A stretch of 64,000 nucleotides of DNA from Chrysaora quinquecirrha. Lineage: Eukaryota > Cnidaria > Scyphozoa > Semaeostomeae > Pelagiidae. How positions within the stretch are numbered: the first letter of the stretch is position 1; the number at the start of each line of letters is the position of its first letter. The stretch spans positions 2,142,424-2,206,423 of the forward strand of contig JACTAT010000052.1 of NCBI GenBank assembly GCA_014526335.1, read 5' to 3'. The notes beneath the pieces were generated by a model. The model did no database searches, was not told the DNA's origin, and worked only from the letters and a program-made list of their open reading frames with translations. The position numbers were made by a program, and so were the translations under genes. Shown here in pieces: positions 54,071 to 64,000 of this stretch.

Positions 54071-54127
54071 TCAGGTAAGCCTACATGACAAGCTGTTGTC
54101 TTGCCTTGTAGTAAGACTTTACTCGCT
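54044..54127 (+). repeat. 84-bp direct repeat carrying a splice donor, copy 2
   Basis: Second member, 794 bp downstream, ending 20-30 bp before the large minisatellite begins. It retains the CAG|GTAAGC donor. Confidence 0.85.
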
Positions 54128-54144
54128 CGCTCGCTTATCCTGTG

Positions 54145-54719
54145 AGTATCAAATATACTGTGCATATACTTATATATCCACGCTTGCCAGTATCACCCAA
54201 ATATACTGTGCATATACTTATATATCCACGCTTGCCACCCTCGTCACACTCGTCACCCAAATATACTGTGTATATACTTATATATCCATGCTTGCCACCC
54301 TCGTCACCCTTGTCACCCAAATATACTGTGTATATACTTATATATATATGCTTGCCACCCTTGTCACCCTCGTCACCCAAATATACTGTGTATATACTTA
54401 TATATATATGCTTGCCACCCTCGTCACCCTCGTCACCCAAATATACTGTGTATATACTTATATATATATGCTTGCCACCCTTGTCACCCTCGTCACCCAA
54501 GTATACTGTGTATATATATATATATGCCACCCTTGTCACCCTCGTCACCCAAATATACTGTGTATACTTATATATCATGCTTGCCACCCTCGTCACCCTC
54601 GTCACCCAAATATACTGTGTCACCCTTGTCACCCTTGTCACCCTCGTCACCCAAATATACTGTGTATATACTTATATATACATGCTTGCTTGTCACCCTC
54701 GTCACCCTCGTCACCCTCG

Positions 54720-54720
<1 letters not shown>
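54145..54720. repeat. 60-bp compound minisatellite at the edge of the 9-bp array
   Basis: About eight units with an exact 60-bp period early on: AAATATACTGTGTATATACT plus TATATATATGCTTGCCACCC plus two or three (T/C)(C/T)GTCACCC nonamers. To the right the AT-rich part drops out and only the nonamer persists. Confidence 0.88.

Positions 54721-64000
<9,280 letters not shown>

Overview
The window reads as repeat-dense DNA from an animal genome. Supporting evidence: canonical GT/AG splice sites around small exons, a perfect TTAGGG telomere-type array, a BEL/Pao LTR retrotransposon, a non-LTR (LINE) 3' fragment, a Crypton-like tyrosine recombinase gene, tRNA-derived SINEs and many MITEs. TTAGGG argues against most insects (TTAGG) and nematodes (TTAGGC). 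A cnidarian or other marine invertebrate fits the repeat mix, but that is inference. No prokaryotic operons, rRNA genes or CRISPR arrays were seen.

Layout. 1-4941 and 11486-16697 are two near-identical copies of one block (at least 4.9 kb) separated by 6.5 kb of other repeats. Each copy holds a foldback element whose inverted arms are 20-bp minisatellites, a nested MITE, a 236-bp direct repeat pair, and on the minus strand a signal-peptide-coding exon with a perfect splice donor. 16.7-19.5 kb holds a 10-bp minisatellite, a hairpin, a MITE with an 8-bp target duplication and a 600-bp palindrome. 19498-25859 is a young BEL/Pao retrotransposon (LTRs differ at about 4 of 243 positions) with Gag, protease, RT, RNase H and integrase spread over frames broken by four 1-nt losses. 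26-29 kb holds another tandem-repeat foldback, SINEs and a second MITE family. 29.1-37.7 kb and 44.1-47.2 kb are arrays of a roughly 195-bp satellite with a 1,170-bp six-monomer higher-order repeat, interrupted once by a piggyBac-like element. 37.7-41.7 kb is mostly unique sequence plus short minisatellites. 41.8-44.06 kb is a 47-bp minisatellite split by a Mutator-like element (250-bp TIRs, 9-bp target duplication), which itself carries three 136-bp MITEs.

47661-47789 is 21 uninterrupted TTAGGG units. 49.4-52.3 kb (minus) is a tyrosine recombinase gene with a short upstream ORF, a probable 5'-UTR intron and a TATA box. 53.2-54.1 kb holds a candidate two-exon micro-gene. From 54.15 kb to the window end there is a GTCACCCTT 9-bp minisatellite of about 9.8 kb.

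Most of the window is mobile and tandem DNA acting on itself. The reconstructable events are nested insertions with target duplications, one of them confirmed by paralogous empty sites, and a recent segmental duplication. Two patterns stand out. Several MITE families share one blueprint in which the terminal heptamer is echoed inside each element and changes together with it. All the long-TIR elements carry tandem repeats inside their arms.
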